Below, piece after piece: positions 51,545-60,545 of a stretch of 64,000 nt of DNA (position 1 is the stretch's first letter; each line of letters opens with the position of its first letter). The DNA is from Pseudoduganella namucuonensis (lineage in GTDB: Bacteria > Pseudomonadota > Gammaproteobacteria > Burkholderiales > Burkholderiaceae_D), in the NCBI RefSeq assembly GCF_900116645.1, contig NZ_FPBO01000007.1, forward strand, positions 124,001 through 188,000, written 5' to 3'. Below the pieces are notes generated by a model. It did not search any database. It was not told the DNA's origin and was given only the letters and a program-made list of their open reading frames with translations. The position numbers were made by a program, and so were the translations under genes.

Positions 51545-54343
51545 TCAATACTTGAAGCGCAGGCCCGCGTAGTACTGGGCGCCATTGGAGTAGAAGCGCC
51601 CCGGCTGGTCCTTATTGTAGATGTAGTTCTTCAGAATCGGATTGTTCAGATTCTGGCCACTCAGGGTCAGCACGACATTCTTGCCGATCGAGTAGTTGAA
51701 CGACGCCGACAACTGGCCCACCGAATCCTGGTACAGCGGCGTGCCGCGGTCCTGGGCCGCCAGGTAGGACGAGCGCCACGCGTAGCCGATACGCGCGTTG
51801 AAGGTGTCGTTCTCGAAGTAGCCGCCGATATTGGCGGTGACCTTCGAGGCGCCCAGCATGTCGCATGGATTGGTGCTGGTGACCGTGGTGGTGGCCGGGC
51901 AGCTGCCGAACTTCTGCTGGGAGTCGGCCAGCGTCAGGTTGCCGTCCACGCCGAAGCCCGCGCCCACCGGCAGTTGCAGCGCCAGTTCCAGGCCCTTGAC
52001 CTTGGCGCCGACGTTGATCGGCGAGGTGATCACGTACTCGGCGAACACGCCCTTGCCGCTGAGCTGCGACGCGCGGCTGTCGATGAAGGTGGCGCGGCTG
52101 GTGCCGTAGCCCACGTAGTCCTTCAAGTCCATGAAGAACACGCCCACCGACGCCAGGGCGCGCGGCGCGAAGTACCACTGCAGCGTGCCGTCCAGGTTGG
52201 TCGACAGGGTGGGCTTCAGGGCGGCGTTGCCGCCGTTGCCGGTGTGGGTCTCGTCGGTCAGCGACACGGTGCCGCCCAGGGCGCCGAAGTCCGGACGGGT
52301 CATGGTGCGCGAGATGGCCAGGCGGGCGACGACATCCTTGGCGACGTCCAGGCGCAGGTTGGCGCTGGGCAGTACCTCGGTGTGGTTGTTGTCGATGCGG
52401 GTCTGCTGCACGAAACCGCCCCATGGGAAGGCCGGCAGGTTACCGCCCGGCAGCTGGTTCGGCAGGATCTGGTAGCCGTTCGAGCGGCCCTCGGTGCGCA
52501 CCACGCGCACGCCGATGTTGCCGCTCCAGTTGTCGCCTTCCAGGTCGGTGGCCACGTAGGCGGCCTTGGTCTTCTCGGTCAGGTTGAACATGTCCGGATA
52601 GTAGACGCGGTCCGTGCTGCGGTTGGAGTGCAGGTCGCCCCACGCTTGCAGGATGCCGCGGTCCAGCTGCCACACATTGCGCGGGAAGTCGCCACCCAGG
52701 TCGCTGGCGAAGTCGCCGGGATAGGTGGTGCCGTTCCAGGCCGGATTGGTGTTGGCGGTGCCAGGCTCGGTGTTGGCCCAGTTCGGACCCTGCGCCACGG
52801 CGTAGTTGCTGCGCTTGTGGTCCGTGCCGCGCAGGCCGAACTTGATTTCCTTGAACACGCTGTCGCCGTCCAGGCGGTAGGCCGCGTCCAGCTGGCCGTA
52901 GGTCTCCTCGTCGGCCGTGGTGGCGGGGCTGTAGCCGAACACCCAGTCCAGCACAGTGCCGGTGAAGTTGGCGGTGTTAATGCTCGGGAATTTCACGGTC
53001 GCCGGCGAACCCAGGCCGTTGAGCTGGTAGCTCACGCCGGAGTTGTTGACGTCGCCCTCGTACACGCCCTGCGACGGGGTGGCGCCGGTGCCCTTGGTCT
53101 TGCCGAACTGGCCGCTGACGGTCAGGTTGTCGGTCGGACGCCATTTGCCGGCCAGGTCCAGGAACTCGGTCTTGGCGTAGGCGCCCTCGCGCACGATCTC
53201 GTCGACGATGCCGTAGCGCAGCGGCGCGGCGGCGGTGCCCTTGTTGACGAAGTTGACCGAGGTCAGCGTGCCGTTCTTGACCGTGTAGGAATCGGGCACC
53301 ACGTTGCCGCCGAAGGCGCCGCTGCCGAACATGTCGGTCAGGTAGTTGCGGTTGTAGTTCGACGCCTCCAGCTTGGAGCTGAAGAAGGTCGCCTCCAGCG
53401 AGAAGTTGCGGCTGGGCTTGAACTGCACATCGACCATGCCGCCCTTGCGTTTGCGCTCCTGCTCGAACAGGGCGGAACCGATCAGGCGTGGATACCAGAC
53501 ATTGGCCAGGTCCGGCTTGGCCAGCGCCACCGGGCTGGTCGGCGATATCTGGGTGTACTGCAACAGCTCCTGGCCGTCGCGGCGCAGGCTGCGCTGCTCC
53601 GAGAAGCCCTGCAGCAGCACGCCCAGCGTGTTGGCCTCGTTCTTCCAGTTCACCAGCGCGGAGAACTGCGGGTCGGTCTTCTTGGCCAGCGTGGAATACA
53701 CGGCCTGCACCGAGCCCTCGATCGCCAGCGGCGCCTTGAAGTCCAGCGGGTGGCGGGTGATCACGTCCACGGTGCCGGACACGCCGCCTTCGATCAGGTC
53801 GGCCGTCGGCGTCTTGCGCACGATGACCTGGCCGACGATTTCCGACGGCAGCAGCGAGTACGAGGCGGTACGGCCGACGGCGCCGCCCACCTGGTCCAGC
53901 ACGAACCAGTCGCCGGACGACAGCGCGTGGCCGTTGATGGTGGTCTGGGTCAGGGCCGGCGCGGTGCCGCGCAGGCTGACGCGGTCGTTCTCGTCGAAGC
54001 CGCCGGAACCCGCCGCGGACGAGCTGATGTTCACGCCAGGCAGGCGCTGCAGCGAGTCGGCCACGTTCTTGTCCGGCATCTTGCCCACGTCTTCCGCAGT
54101 GATGACCTCGATGTTGGCGGCCGCGTTGCGCTTGACCGACAGCGATTGCTGAAGCGAGCCGCGAATACCACTTACGACCACCACCTCCGGTTCGCCCGCC
54201 GGCGCCGCTTGTGCCTGTTGCGCCTGTACCGGCGCGGCGACACTCAATACCAGTACCGCGGCGGCCGACGCGATCGGCGTCAGGCGATTAAAGCGGTGCG
54301 TTGGACGTTGTTCTTGGATACTTGCTGCCTGAATGCGCTTCAT
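51545..54343 (-). CDS. TonB-dependent receptor, chitin/GlcNAc-oligomer type
   Basis: A 932-residue outer-membrane receptor. Signal region about 1-42 (AAAVLVLSVAAPVQAQQ), the TonB box EVVVVSGIRGSLQQSL, plug domain (VITAEDVGKMPDKNVADSLQRLPGVNI, RVSLRGTAPALTQTTINGHAL), then the 22-strand barrel ending in the aromatic C-terminus GLRFKY. The ISGIRxSL opening marks the Caulobacter/Xanthomonas group that imports plant or chitin oligosaccharides. GGGGGAG before the ATG. Ligand assignment rests on the neighbouring chitinase and shared operator with the nag operon. Confidence 0.92.
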   Translation of the reverse strand: MKRIQAASIQEQRPTHRFNRLTPIASAAAVLVLSVAAPVQAQQAQAAPAGEPEVVVVSGIRGSLQQSLSVKRNAAANIEVITAEDVGKMPDKNVADSLQRLPGVNISSSAAGSGGFDENDRVSLRGTAPALTQTTINGHALSSGDWFVLDQVGGAVGRTASYSLLPSEIVGQVIVRKTPTADLIEGGVSGTVDVITRHPLDFKAPLAIEGSVQAVYSTLAKKTDPQFSALVNWKNEANTLGVLLQGFSEQRSLRRDGQELLQYTQISPTSPVALAKPDLANVWYPRLIGSALFEQERKRKGGMVDVQFKPSRNFSLEATFFSSKLEASNYNRNYLTDMFGSGAFGGNVVPDSYTVKNGTLTSVNFVNKGTAAAPLRYGIVDEIVREGAYAKTEFLDLAGKWRPTDNLTVSGQFGKTKGTGATPSQGVYEGDVNNSGVSYQLNGLGSPATVKFPSINTANFTGTVLDWVFGYSPATTADEETYGQLDAAYRLDGDSVFKEIKFGLRGTDHKRSNYAVAQGPNWANTEPGTANTNPAWNGTTYPGDFASDLGGDFPRNVWQLDRGILQAWGDLHSNRSTDRVYYPDMFNLTEKTKAAYVATDLEGDNWSGNIGVRVVRTEGRSNGYQILPNQLPGGNLPAFPWGGFVQQTRIDNNHTEVLPSANLRLDVAKDVVARLAISRTMTRPDFGALGGTVSLTDETHTGNGGNAALKPTLSTNLDGTLQWYFAPRALASVGVFFMDLKDYVGYGTSRATFIDSRASQLSGKGVFAEYVITSPINVGAKVKGLELALQLPVGAGFGVDGNLTLADSQQKFGSCPATTTVTSTNPCDMLGASKVTANIGGYFENDTFNARIGYAWRSSYLAAQDRGTPLYQDSVGQLSASFNYSIGKNVVLTLSGQNLNNPILKNYIYNKDQPGRFYSNGAQYYAGLRFKY

Positions 54344-54441
54344 TTACTCCCCCTTGATGTGAGCTTTCGGTGAAAGCCCGAACGTATCGACTGGATCTTG
54401 ATTGCCGGCCGCCGCGCTCCCCGCGACACCCGGCAGATCCT

Positions 54442-54508
54442 TCTATACAACCACTAACAAAACCAATTCAACGCCAATATACATCCAACCAATACCAGAA
54501 CACTACCA
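54442..54508 (-). promoter_or_regulatory. TonB receptor promoter with NagQ-type box
   Basis: Minus strand: TTGAAT (54471-54466), 18-base spacer, TATAGA (54447-54442). Upstream, AATACCA (54491-54497) and ACTACCA (54502-54508) read on the minus strand as TGGTAGT-N4-TGGTATT, one mismatch from the NagQ box. The box lies 20 bases upstream of the -35. Confidence 0.6.
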
Positions 54509-54628
54509 ATTTCCGTATTTTTTTCACATGTTGTTTGGGCCACACAGACCACTTTGCCAACAATCGGGCGTAGATAGCGCTACCTCCCTCTGGAATGGCG
54601 TGCAATCGACACGAACCGCTTATGATCA

Positions 54629-54645
54629 GGTATTTTTTTGGTATT
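54629..54645 (+). promoter_or_regulatory. NagQ-type box before the second GntR gene
   Basis: GGTATT at 54629-54634 and 54640-54645 with five T between; with flanking bases it reads AGGTATT-N4-TGGTATT, the same as the nag operon box on the other strand. Suggests autoregulation or cross-regulation. Confidence 0.7.
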
Positions 54646-54718
54646 ATCGGACCGCAAGAAGTTGACACCGACAACAACGACGGCGCGCGGCGAAGGCGCC
54701 GCGACGGGGACCACAGAG

Positions 54719-55459
54719 ATGACATCGCTTGCCCAGATCATGCGGCACCTGGCCGAGACCAGCAGCCAGCCGCTCTACCAGCAACTGCAGCGCGCCCTGC
54801 GCGAGGCCATCGACAAACGCATCTTCGGTCCGGACGAGGCGCTGCCGGCCGAGCGCCAGCTGGCCAGCGACCTGTCGGTCTCGCGCATCACGGTGCGCAA
54901 GGCGATCGACGGCCTGGTCGACGAGGGCCTGCTGATACGCCGCGCCGGTTCCGGCAATTTCATCAACACCCGCATCGAGAAGAACTTCGCCAAGCTGACC
55001 TCCTTTTCCGAGGACATGCGGGCGCGCGGGCGCACGCCGCGCAGCGTGTGGCTGAAACGCTCGGAGGGGACGGTGACGCCGGAGGAGGCGTTGCGGCTGC
55101 GGCTCGGTCCCGGCTCGCCGGTGTACCGCTTCAACCGCATCCGCTACGCGGACGAGATGCCGATGTGCCTGGAGTACGCCACCATCGCGGCCAGCGCCCT
55201 GCCCTCGCTGGAGGCGGTGGGGGTGTCGATGTACGAGGCGCTGGAGCAGGCCGGGAACCGGCCGGTGCGGGCGCTGCAGCGGCTGTCCGCGCTGCTGCTG
55301 AACGCGGAACAGGCCAATCTGCTGCAGGCCAGGGAGGGCGACGCCGGGCTGGCGGTGGAACGGCTGGGCTTCGTGCGCGACGGCCGCGCGGTGGAGTTTT
55401 GCCGCTCCATCTTCAGGGGCGATATGTACGACTTCGTGGCGGAGCTGAGCACCCCGTAG
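54719..55459 (+). CDS. GntR/HutC-family regulator, second NagQ/NagR-like paralogue
   Basis: A 246-residue regulator: wHTH (QPLYQQLQRALREAIDKRIFGPDEALPAERQLASDLSVSRITVRKAI) and UTRA domain (LTSFSEDMRARGRTPRSVWLKRSEG to the end). It shares the LTSFSE(D/E)(M/L)R(A/Q)RG segment with the regulator at 36951, so both probably sense a similar amino sugar phosphate. ATG 54719 is used because the upstream TTG at 54638 lies inside the operator. Stop touches the convergent M16 gene with no gap. Confidence 0.9.
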   Translation: MTSLAQIMRHLAETSSQPLYQQLQRALREAIDKRIFGPDEALPAERQLASDLSVSRITVRKAIDGLVDEGLLIRRAGSGNFINTRIEKNFAKLTSFSEDMRARGRTPRSVWLKRSEGTVTPEEALRLRLGPGSPVYRFNRIRYADEMPMCLEYATIAASALPSLEAVGVSMYEALEQAGNRPVRALQRLSALLLNAEQANLLQAREGDAGLAVERLGFVRDGRAVEFCRSIFRGDMYDFVAELSTP

Positions 55460-58207
55460 TTATTTCGCCTTGCTGGCGTCGCCGGCCGTCACCACGCTCA
55501 GCTTGCCGAGATCGACCGCCTTGCGGAAGGCCGCGTTCACCTGCGCCGCCGTCAACGCCTTCAGCTTGTCCTCGAAGGCGCGGCTCCAGGCGTAGGTGCG
55601 GTTCAGGTGCAGGAAGTTGGCCCAGCCCGAGGCCAGGATGCCGTCCTGCGAACGGTTCTGGATGCGCTGCTGCAGCATGCCCGACTTGGCGCCCGCCACC
55701 TCGGCCGGCGTGAAGCCGTCCTTCAGCGCGCGCGCCAGTTCCTCGTGGATCGCCGCCTCCAGCTTCTTCAGGTTTTGCGGCGCGGCGATGGCCGACAGGC
55801 CCAGGTTGCTGGCGCGGTCCACGTCGCTCACCGACAGCCCCGAGCCGCCGCCGTACGACAGGCCGTCCTTCTGCCGGATGCGGTCCATGATGCGCGACTT
55901 CAGCCCGCCGCCGCCGAGGATGTAGTTGGCCAGCTCCAGCGCCGGGTAGTCCGCGTCCTCCGTGTTCACGTCGATGTCGACGCGCGCCACGTAGAAGCCG
56001 TTCTCCTTGTCCGGCGTGTCGATGGTCTTGCGCAGCGGCGCCACCGGCGCGTTGCTGTCCAGGATGCGCGCGTAGTGCGCCTTGCTCCGCCAGCCCGCCA
56101 GCTCCTCGGACACCACCGCCTGCGCCGCGGCCGCATCGAAGTCGCCGACGATGGCCAGCTCGCCCTGCGAGGCGCCGTAGAACTCGCGGTGGTAGGCCTG
56201 CAGGTCCTCCAGCTTGAGCGCCTTGATGCCGGCGATGGTCTCGTCGGTGCTCATCGCCGCGCGCGGGTCGCCTTTCGGATGGTGGTTGTAGTGCTGCGCC
56301 AGCGCCTCGGACGCCAGCACCTCCGGCTCGTTGCGCGAGGCCTCCACGCTCACCAGCCACTGCTGGCGCATCTGCTCGAATTCGGCCGGATCGAACTTCG
56401 GCTCCTTCAGCACATGGGCCGTCAGGCGCAGCGCCTCCGGCAGGTTGGCGCGGGTGGTCTCGAACTGGTTGACGCCGCCCGACATCTTCAGCTTCTCGCG
56501 CGCGTCGGCCAGCTGCGCGCGCGTGTACTTGCTGGTGCCGCGGCTGAGCATCTGCTGCACCGCCGCCGACACCAGCGTCTTGCCGAACTGGTTCTTCTCG
56601 TCGCCCCAATGCAGGCGCAGCGCCACCGACACGGCCTCGCCGCGGTTCTTCTTCGGCAGCAGCGCCAGCTTGACGCCGCCTATGGTTTTCAGCTCGGTGC
56701 GCGCCAGGATGTTCTCCTGGCTGGGATCGAACACCTCCGACACCAGCGTGTTCTCCTTGCCCTGGAAGGCCTGCATCACCTTGTCCACGGTGGGCGCGGC
56801 GGTGATCTCGGCGCGCAGCGGCGCGTCCTCCGGCACGAACTCGCCGACGGTGCGGTTGTCGCGCCGCAGGTAGGCGGCGGCCGCCTTGGACACCTGCTCC
56901 GGCGTCACCTTGGCCAGGCTGTCGCGGCCCAGGAACAGCAGGCGCCAGTCGCCCAGCGCGATGGTCTCGGACAGCGCCACGCCCACCTTCTGCGGGTCGT
57001 TCAGCGCCTTCTCGATGCTGTTGCCGATATTGCGGCGCACGCGCTCCATCTCCTCGGCGGTCGGCGGCGTCCTGGCGAAGCCCTCCACCGCCGCCACCAG
57101 TTCCTCGCGCACCGGCCCCAGGGGCTGGCCCGCCTTCACCACCGCGCCTATCATTTGAAGGCCCGGCGCGTAGCCGGTCTGGCCGAAGCTGAACACCTGG
57201 GCCGCCTTGCCGGTTTCCACCAGCGCCTTGTGCAGGCGGCCGTTCGGCGTGTCGCCCAGGATCTCGGACGTGAAGCTCAGGGCGTCGCTGTCGTCATGCA
57301 GCGCGGCCGGGATCTTGTAGCCCAGCGCGACGATCTGCAGGTCGCCCTTGCGGCGCACGATGAAACCGCGCTCGCCGTCCTGGGTCGGCTCCACGGTCCA
57401 GAACGGCGGCAGCTTGCGCTTGGGCCTGGGGATGGCGCCGAAGGTCTTCTGGATCAGGGCCAGCGTCTGCGCCGCCTCGAACTTGCCGGCCACCAGCAGC
57501 ACCGCGTTGTCCGGCTGGTAGTAGGTGCGGTAGAAGGCCTGCAGGTTCTCGATCCTGACGTTCTCGATGTCGCTGCGGTTGCCGATGGTGGAGCGGCCGT
57601 AGCTGTGCCAGTCGTAGGCCACGCTCTGCATGCGCTTCAGCAGCGCCTCGAAGGGGCTGTTCTCGCCGCTCTCGTACTCGTTGCGCACCACCGTCATTTC
57701 CGAGTCCAGGTCCTTCTTCGCGACGAAGGAATTGACCATGCGATCGGCCTCCATCTCCAGCGCCCATTTCAGGTTGTCGCCGCCGGCCTGGAACACCTCG
57801 TAGTAGTTGGTGCGGTCGTAGGAGGTGGTGCCGTTGAACTCCATGCCGCGGTCGGCGAACTGCTTGGGGATGCTGCGGTTCTTCGGCGAGCCCTTGAACA
57901 GCATGTGCTCCAGCAAATGCGCCATGCCGGTCTCGCCGTAGTTCTCGTGGCGCGAGCCCACCAGGTAGGTGACGTTGACGGTGACGGTGGGCTTGGAGGC
58001 GTCCGGGAACAGCAGCACCTTCAGGCCGTTCGGCAGGCGGTATTCGGTGATGCCCTCCACCGAGGGTCCCTTGACCACGCCGGCCGGCAGCGGGATGGAG
58101 GACGGCGCCGCGGGCGGGGCGCCGAAGGCGGGAGGCAGCAGCGCCAGGCCGCACAGCAACAGGGTGATTGGGGCTTTGGACAAATACGCTGGCAGGTGTG
58201 GGCTCAT
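55460..58207 (-). CDS. M16-family zinc peptidase, two-module
   Basis: A 915-residue periplasmic peptidase with a signal peptide (ITLLLCGLALLPPAFGAPP). The inverted zinc motif HLLEH is at 97-101 (GMAHLLEHMLFKGS), with the distal glutamate in VVRNEYESG. A second, inactive M16 module starts around residue 490 (VKLALLPKKNRGEAVSVALRLHWGDE). Full-length pitrilysin-like proteins with both halves degrade peptides inside a closed chamber. Single gene, convergent with the GntR gene. Confidence 0.92.
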   Translation of the reverse strand: MSPHLPAYLSKAPITLLLCGLALLPPAFGAPPAAPSSIPLPAGVVKGPSVEGITEYRLPNGLKVLLFPDASKPTVTVNVTYLVGSRHENYGETGMAHLLEHMLFKGSPKNRSIPKQFADRGMEFNGTTSYDRTNYYEVFQAGGDNLKWALEMEADRMVNSFVAKKDLDSEMTVVRNEYESGENSPFEALLKRMQSVAYDWHSYGRSTIGNRSDIENVRIENLQAFYRTYYQPDNAVLLVAGKFEAAQTLALIQKTFGAIPRPKRKLPPFWTVEPTQDGERGFIVRRKGDLQIVALGYKIPAALHDDSDALSFTSEILGDTPNGRLHKALVETGKAAQVFSFGQTGYAPGLQMIGAVVKAGQPLGPVREELVAAVEGFARTPPTAEEMERVRRNIGNSIEKALNDPQKVGVALSETIALGDWRLLFLGRDSLAKVTPEQVSKAAAAYLRRDNRTVGEFVPEDAPLRAEITAAPTVDKVMQAFQGKENTLVSEVFDPSQENILARTELKTIGGVKLALLPKKNRGEAVSVALRLHWGDEKNQFGKTLVSAAVQQMLSRGTSKYTRAQLADAREKLKMSGGVNQFETTRANLPEALRLTAHVLKEPKFDPAEFEQMRQQWLVSVEASRNEPEVLASEALAQHYNHHPKGDPRAAMSTDETIAGIKALKLEDLQAYHREFYGASQGELAIVGDFDAAAAQAVVSEELAGWRSKAHYARILDSNAPVAPLRKTIDTPDKENGFYVARVDIDVNTEDADYPALELANYILGGGGLKSRIMDRIRQKDGLSYGGGSGLSVSDVDRASNLGLSAIAAPQNLKKLEAAIHEELARALKDGFTPAEVAGAKSGMLQQRIQNRSQDGILASGWANFLHLNRTYAWSRAFEDKLKALTAAQVNAAFRKAVDLGKLSVVTAGDASKAK

Positions 58208-58315
58208 GAACTCGGCAAGATGGACAAAACGCTATCCTACCCCGTAAGGCCGTGACAAAGCACGCATTTTGAAGGGCCCTCGCCTCGCTATACTGGCGCG
58301 TCTCCACTTTTCGCC

Positions 58316-58960
58316 ATGCACATGAAATTCAGCTCCATGATCCCGCTCGCCCTGGCCCTGGCCGCCGCCACCGCCCTCGCCGTATGCTGTCCGGGCGCGA
58401 TGGCGCAGGAACGCGGCGGCGACCCGCTCGGCAAGCTGGCGCACTGCTTCGACGATGGCGAGTTCCGCGTGGCGTCCATGGACCGCCTGCCGGCGACCAA
58501 GCGCTTCCGCGAGGTGGCGACCGTGGCCGGCACGGCGCAGGTGTCGACGGCGGACGGCTACCGCATGCTGCTGCATCAGCGCAGCAAGGCGCCGCTGGTG
58601 AATTTGAAACTGGAGAAATCGGCCGACGGCCGCTTCGAGCAGGACCGCGGCGCCGTGCTGGCGCACATGGAACTGTTCTCGGACAGCCGCACCGACCACG
58701 CGCAGGAACTGCAGGTGTCCACGCGCGACGGCGTGGAGGTGATGGCGCTGAACAAGTCCCGCATCGACGCCGGCGGCCCGCTCAGCTTCTACAGCTTCGC
58801 GCACCAGGGCAGCGGCACCATCGGCACCGCCTACATCCTGAGCCAGCCGGAGGCCGTGCGCGAATTCAACACCTACGACGAGTACGCGTCGCTGCGCGAC
58901 CGCTTCGTGGGCAAACTGGTGCGCTGCATGGCGCAGCAGGACGGCACGCCCAAAGGCTAA
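58316..58960 (+). CDS. Hypothetical exported protein
   Basis: A 214-residue protein with a signal peptide (MHMKFSSMIPLALALAAATA to about residue 30). The mature part has three cysteines and mixed alpha/beta sequence such as EFRVASMDRLPATKRFREVATVAG and HMELFSDSRTDHAQELQVSTRDG. No family recognised. Starts at 58316 or 58322 are both possible. Divergent from the M16 gene, convergent with the DUF3579 gene 17 bases away. Confidence 0.65.
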   Translation: MHMKFSSMIPLALALAAATALAVCCPGAMAQERGGDPLGKLAHCFDDGEFRVASMDRLPATKRFREVATVAGTAQVSTADGYRMLLHQRSKAPLVNLKLEKSADGRFEQDRGAVLAHMELFSDSRTDHAQELQVSTRDGVEVMALNKSRIDAGGPLSFYSFAHQGSGTIGTAYILSQPEAVREFNTYDEYASLRDRFVGKLVRCMAQQDGTPKG

Positions 58961-58977
58961 GGTTGCGGCTCGCGGCG

Positions 58978-59322
58978 TCAGCCCTGCGGATCGCCCGGCA
59001 AGGGCAGGAAGCAGGCGTCGACGATCTGCAGGCCGTTGTCCTTGGCGAAGTTGACGACGAAGTGGTAGGCCATCGGCTCGATCTCCCTGAGCGTGTGGCT
59101 GACCACGACCGACTTGGCGCCGTTGATGACGGTGGGCCGGACATAGGGGGAGAACTGCAGGTGGGCGTTCGGCCCGCCCGTGCCCTCGGGACGGAAACAG
59201 GACATGACGCCGCACAGACGTTCCGCCCAGTCGCTGGGGCGGAACTGCTTGCCATCGGCCGTGAGGCCTAGGATAAAGAACTCGTTGGCCAGTTCTTTCT
59301 TGGGTTGAGCTGACTCGGCCAT
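58978..59322 (-). CDS. DUF3579 family protein
   Basis: A 114-residue soluble protein: EFFILGLTADGKQFRPSDWAERLCGVMSCFRPEG is the strong DUF3579 signature, with VRPTVINGAKSVVVSHTLREIEPMAYHFVVNFAKDN after it. The family is conserved in Burkholderiales and relatives with no known function. MAESAQPKKELANE at 59322 is the natural start. A strong TATAAT lies in the upstream gap. Confidence 0.88.
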   Translation of the reverse strand: MAESAQPKKELANEFFILGLTADGKQFRPSDWAERLCGVMSCFRPEGTGGPNAHLQFSPYVRPTVINGAKSVVVSHTLREIEPMAYHFVVNFAKDNGLQIVDACFLPLPGDPQG

Positions 59323-59358
59323 AGGTGACTTGTGGGAACCTGGGTGCGTGGAAAATTC

Positions 59359-59387
59359 TTAGGTATTATATCTTATAGAAGACCTAA
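59359..59387 (-). promoter_or_regulatory. Candidate promoter/operator of the DUF3579 gene
   Basis: A perfect -10 TATAAT on the minus strand (59370-59365) lies inside an inverted repeat TTAGGT (59359-59364) / ACCTAA (59382-59387). No good -35 is visible. The arrangement suggests a repressor site over the -10. Confidence 0.45.
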
Positions 59388-59425
59388 GCAGGTAAGTACT
59401 TGATTTGCAAAGCCCGATTCGCAAA

Positions 59426-59469
59426 GCGGGCTGGCGGCGGCGCTTGAAAAAGCGCCGCCGCCAGCCCGC
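59426..59469. terminator. 20-bp perfect stem with GAAA loop
   Basis: Arm 59426-59445 is the exact complement of 59450-59469 around GAAA. On the minus strand it follows the CbiB-like gene stop by 43 bases and is followed by TTTGC, consistent with a terminator, though unusually long and GC-rich. Confidence 0.6.
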
Positions 59470-59512
59470 CATTGTACGCCCGCCTTCTGTCAGCCAGCTT
59501 TCAACTTCGCGA

Positions 59513-60472
59513 TCAACCCAGCCACACTGCGCCGGAAAGCAACAGCAGCAGCATCATCCACAGCAGCAGCGCGCGCCACACCAGGCCCACGGTGCTTTGC
59601 AGCGCGCGCACGCCCGGCTCCTCGCCCGGCAGCGCCTCGGCCTCCATGTCGCCGCCGCTGTCGACCACGGCCGCGTCGGCCGGCAGCACGCGCGGCGCGC
59701 TCTCCTGCGGGGTGCCCAGGCGCACGCCCATGGCGCCGCCGCCGGCGGCCAGGATGATGCCGCGCGCCTCGTCGCTCCAGCGGTGCGCGAAGTTGCGCCA
59801 AGCGTAGATCGCGTCCTCGAAATTGCCGACCACGGCGAAGGCCACGGCGGTCAGGCGCACCGGCACCCAGTCGATCCAGTAGAAGGCCTTGGCGGCGAAG
59901 ATGCCGAAGGCCTCGTTGCGCATGTGCTCGGGCTCGTTCCAGGCGCGCGCCAGGTATTCGGACACGCGGTACAGCACCGCGCCGGCCGGGCCGAGCGTCA
60001 GGAACCAGAAGAACACGCCGAACACGTTGCGGTGCGTGGTGATCAGGGCCTTCTCGACGGCGACGCGGGAGATCTCGCCGGCCTCCATGCCGACCGTGTC
60101 CATCCTGGTCCACTCGGCCAGCAGCGCGCGCGCGGCGGCCTCGTCGCCCGCGTTCAACGCCAGCTGGATGGAGGTGAAATAGTGGCTGTAATGGCGGAAG
60201 CCCAGCGTGAGGTAGACGATCAGCACATTCCACGCGAAGGGGGCCAGGAACGGGTCGTAGTGTTTCAGCATCAGGTGGATCAGCGCGGTCGGCACCACCA
60301 GCGCGCCCATCATCAGGCACCAGCCCATGCGGCCGTGGTTGGCGTGTCCCGCGTTGAACCAGGCTTCCATGCGCACCGCCAGGCTTTTGATCTCGGCGTA
60401 GATGGGATTGTCCGCGCGTAGCGGCTTCATCTGCTCCAGCAAGAGAGCGCACAGAATGGAGAGAAATGTCAT
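59513..60472 (-). CDS. CobD/CbiB (AmpE)-like integral membrane protein
   Basis: A 319-residue membrane protein with about five TM helices. The N-terminus TFLSILCALLLEQMKPLRADNP and segments VPTALIHLML, VLIVYLTLGFRHYSHYFTSIQLALNAGD, FWFLTLGPAGAVLYRVSEYLA and YWIDWVPVRLTAVAFAVVGNFEDA follow the CobD/CbiB fold. Without cobalamin genes nearby it is probably the AmpE-like member of the family, of unclear role. ATG 60472 preferred to TTG 60475. It lies 73 bases after the Nudix gene. Confidence 0.82.
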   Translation of the reverse strand: MTFLSILCALLLEQMKPLRADNPIYAEIKSLAVRMEAWFNAGHANHGRMGWCLMMGALVVPTALIHLMLKHYDPFLAPFAWNVLIVYLTLGFRHYSHYFTSIQLALNAGDEAAARALLAEWTRMDTVGMEAGEISRVAVEKALITTHRNVFGVFFWFLTLGPAGAVLYRVSEYLARAWNEPEHMRNEAFGIFAAKAFYWIDWVPVRLTAVAFAVVGNFEDAIYAWRNFAHRWSDEARGIILAAGGGAMGVRLGTPQESAPRVLPADAAVVDSGGDMEAEALPGEEPGVRALQSTVGLVWRALLLWMMLLLLLSGAVWLG

Positions 60473-60545
60473 CAAACGTCCTTTAAATCAGCGATGCCGC
60501 AATGCCCGCTACGATAGCGCAGAGGACCGCCGGAATCAAACTTAT

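Larger units (their letters stand above)
54344..54718. promoter_or_regulatory. Divergent regulatory region, TonB receptor / GntR
   Basis: 375 bases without a gene. It holds an AT-rich core around 54430-54650, the receptor promoter and NagQ-type box (54442-54508) and a second box near the GntR gene (54629-54645). The 54346-54430 part is the receptor 5' leader. No convincing small open frame. Confidence 0.65.

Noticed and set aside
55607..58255. 882-residue plus-strand frame opposite the M16 peptidase
   Set aside because: Antisense shadow of biased composition; M16 motifs on the minus strand are clear.
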